This document shows positions 5,321-6,930 of a DNA stretch of 6,930 bases, one piece after another. This DNA is from Burkholderiaceae bacterium (GTDB taxonomy: Bacteria; Pseudomonadota; Gammaproteobacteria; Burkholderiales; Burkholderiaceae). The translations under genes and the position numbers were made by a program. The number at the start of each line of letters is the position of its first letter. Position 1 is the first letter of the stretch. The notes beneath the pieces are model-generated. The model made no database searches and was not told the DNA's origin. It saw only the letters and a list, made by a program, of their open reading frames with translations. The DNA is taken from the NCBI GenBank assembly GCA_030151165.1, contig JASLEM010000194.1, positions 1-6,930 of the forward strand. Reading direction: 5' to 3'.

Positions 5321-6930
5321 CCCTGCATCACGGCGTCAGCCCCGAAGCGAACGACCGCCGGCCGACGGTGCTGCTCGTCGACGACGACGAGGTCAACCTG
5401 CTGATGACCGCCGCCGCCCTGCGCGACCGCGGCTTCGACATCACCTCCACCACCGGCGGCGAGGAAGCGCTCACGCGCCTCGCGAGCTGGACGCCGGACG
5501 TCGTCGTGCTCGACGCGATCATGCCGGGCCTCGACGGCTTCGAGACCTGCGTCGCGCTGCGCAACATGCCGGGCTTCGACAACGTCCCCGTGCTGATGCT
5601 GACGGGCCTCGACGACGAGGCCTCGATCAACCGCGCCTACCAGGTCGGCGCGACCGACTTCTTCGTGAAGGCGACGCAGTGGAGCCTGCTCGCCGGCCGC
5701 CTGCGCTACCTGCTGCGCGCGTCGCGCACGCGCCAGGAGCTCGAGCGCAGCAAGGCCAAGCTGGCGCGCGCGCAGGATCTCGCGCGCATGGGCAGCTTCG
5801 ACTGGTGGCAGGACGAGGGCCGCAGCTTCGTCAACGGGCTCGAGCTCTCCGAGGAAGGGCTGCGCGTGTTCGGCTACGGGCCGGACGACCGCGTCAACCT
5901 GCGCGACATGCTGCGCATGATCGCCCCGACCGACCGCGAGCCGCTCGTGCGCCTCGCCCGCCAGATCCTGTACCAGGTCTCCGTCATCGCCACCGACGTG
6001 CCGATGACGCTGCCCGACGGCCGCTTCCGCATCATCCACGTCGAGGCCGAGCCGGAGTTCGACGAGCACGGCCACTGCTGCGCCTACACGGGCATCGTGC
6101 AGGACGTCACCGACCGCCGCATCGCCGAAGACCGCATCCGCCACCTCGCGAACTACGACGCGCTGACGAACCTGCCGAACCGTCGCCAGCTGATCTGGCG
6201 CGCCGAGCGGGCGCTGGAGTTCGGGCGCCGGCTGGGGCACCAGGTCGCGCTGCTGCTGATCGATCTCGACCGCTTCAAGGTCATCAACGACACGCTCGGC
6301 CACGCCGCCGGCGACGAGCTGCTGATGGAAGTCGCGTTCCGCCTGCGCGGCTGCGTGCGCCACTGCGAGCAGCTGTTCGAAGGCGTGATCGAGACCGCGG
6401 GCTCGCGCTCGCACCGCACGCTGGAGGCCGTCGGCCGGCTCGGCGGCGACGAGTTCGTCGCCCTGCTGCCCGAGGTCGCCGACGAGGCCGACGCCCAGCG
6501 CGTCGCCACCCGCATCCTCGAGGCCTTGCGCGAACCCGTCGTCGTCGCGGGGCAGGACTGCTTCGCCACGGCCTCGGTCGGCATCGCGCTGTTCCCGCGC
6601 GACGGCAACACGGTCGCCGACCTGCTGCGCAACTCGGACGTCGCGATGTACGCCGTCAAGTCGCAGGGCCGCAACGACGCGCTGGCCTACACGCCGCGCC
6701 TGGCCGGCCGCGGCCGCGAGAAGCTGGCGCTCGAGAGCGCGCTGCACAAGGCGATCGAGCGCAACGAGCTGGTGCTGTACTACCAGCCGAAGGTGGACGT
6801 GCTGTCGGGCAAGATGGTCGGCGCCGAGGCGCTGATGCGCTGGCGCCGCGGCGACCTGCTGATCCAGCCGGCCGACTTCATCCCCGTCGCCGAGGAAACC
6901 GGCCTGATCGTGCCGATGAGCGAATGGGCG
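5317..6930 (+). CDS. response regulator REC-PAS-GGDEF-EAL, 3' truncated by window edge
   Basis: The frame is open from the ATG at 5317 to the window end (538 residues visible). The REC domain (about 17-133) has the acidic pocket VDDDE (21-25), phosphoacceptor D66 in VLDAIMPG, T96 and K118. After a helical linker comes a PAS domain (about 150-265) ending in GIVQDVTDRR. The GGDEF domain (about 280-445) has metal and substrate residues D316, N324 and D325 and an intact GGDEF motif (376-380, bases 6442-6456). Its RxxD inhibitory site is interrupted by about 19 extra residues. An EAL domain begins near 470 with EAL at 504-506; roughly 190 more residues are expected beyond the window. Predicted role: phosphorylation-controlled synthesis and/or breakdown of c-di-GMP. 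Upstream, GGGGG lies 5-9 nt before the ATG; a GTG in frame at 5302 is an alternative start. It is downstream of the Hpt gene in the same operon. Confidence 0.95.
   Translation, partial: MTLHHGVSPEANDRRPTVLLVDDDEVNLLMTAAALRDRGFDITSTTGGEEALTRLASWTPDVVVLDAIMPGLDGFETCVALRNMPGFDNVPVLMLTGLDDEASINRAYQVGATDFFVKATQWSLLAGRLRYLLRASRTRQELERSKAKLARAQDLARMGSFDWWQDEGRSFVNGLELSEEGLRVFGYGPDDRVNLRDMLRMIAPTDREPLVRLARQILYQVSVIATDVPMTLPDGRFRIIHVEAEPEFDEHGHCCAYTGIVQDVTDRRIAEDRIRHLANYDALTNLPNRRQLIWRAERALEFGRRLGHQVALLLIDLDRFKVINDTLGHAAGDELLMEVAFRLRGCVRHCEQLFEGVIETAGSRSHRTLEAVGRLGGDEFVALLPEVADEADAQRVATRILEALREPVVVAGQDCFATASVGIALFPRDGNTVADLLRNSDVAMYAVKSQGRNDALAYTPRLAGRGREKLALESALHKAIERNELVLYYQPKVDVLSGKMVGAEALMRWRRGDLLIQPADFIPVAEETGLIVPMSEWA

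Noticed and set aside
5089..6747. 552-codon open frame on the - strand opposite the REC-PAS-GGDEF-EAL gene
   Set aside because: It is an antisense shadow rich in Arg/Val/Ala/Gln/His. The + strand encodes intact REC, PAS, GGDEF and EAL motifs over the same bases.

Overview
The window is very GC-rich (about 70% by eye), densely coding and dominated by signal-transduction genes. Codon choice, the protein flavour (Ala/Arg-rich, degenerate PAS sensor kinases) and the abundance of cyclic-di-GMP enzymes suggest a betaproteobacterium of the Burkholderiales. That placement is inference, because no rRNA or other taxonomic marker is present.

Left block, + strand (2-1698): the 3' part of a GGDEF-EAL protein, whose 5' end lies outside the window, is followed after only 2 nt by a gene for an unrecognised membrane protein of about 190 aa. 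Middle block, - strand (1787-4579): a membrane-anchored sensor histidine kinase is followed 138 nt downstream by truD, the tRNA pseudouridine-13 synthase. truD runs convergently toward the left block. Right block, + strand (4836 to window end): an Hpt phosphotransfer protein is followed by a REC-PAS-GGDEF-EAL response regulator that runs off the window. The right block is divergent from the kinase, with a 256-nt shared upstream region between them.

The kinase, Hpt protein and REC-linked cyclic-di-GMP enzyme together hold the parts of a phosphotransfer circuit: a His kinase with no receiver, a stand-alone His phosphotransfer protein and an Asp receiver. Its output would be the synthesis or breakdown of c-di-GMP. 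The circuit is inferred from gene proximity and domain content. The most distinctive details are an insertion of about 19 residues exactly at the inhibitory-site loop of the second GGDEF domain, a possible 15-codon micro-ORF joined by two ATGA overlaps between the Hpt and regulator genes, and short repeats in the divergent region. I see no mobile element, CRISPR array, tRNA or rRNA. No gene-free stretch exceeds about 260 nt.
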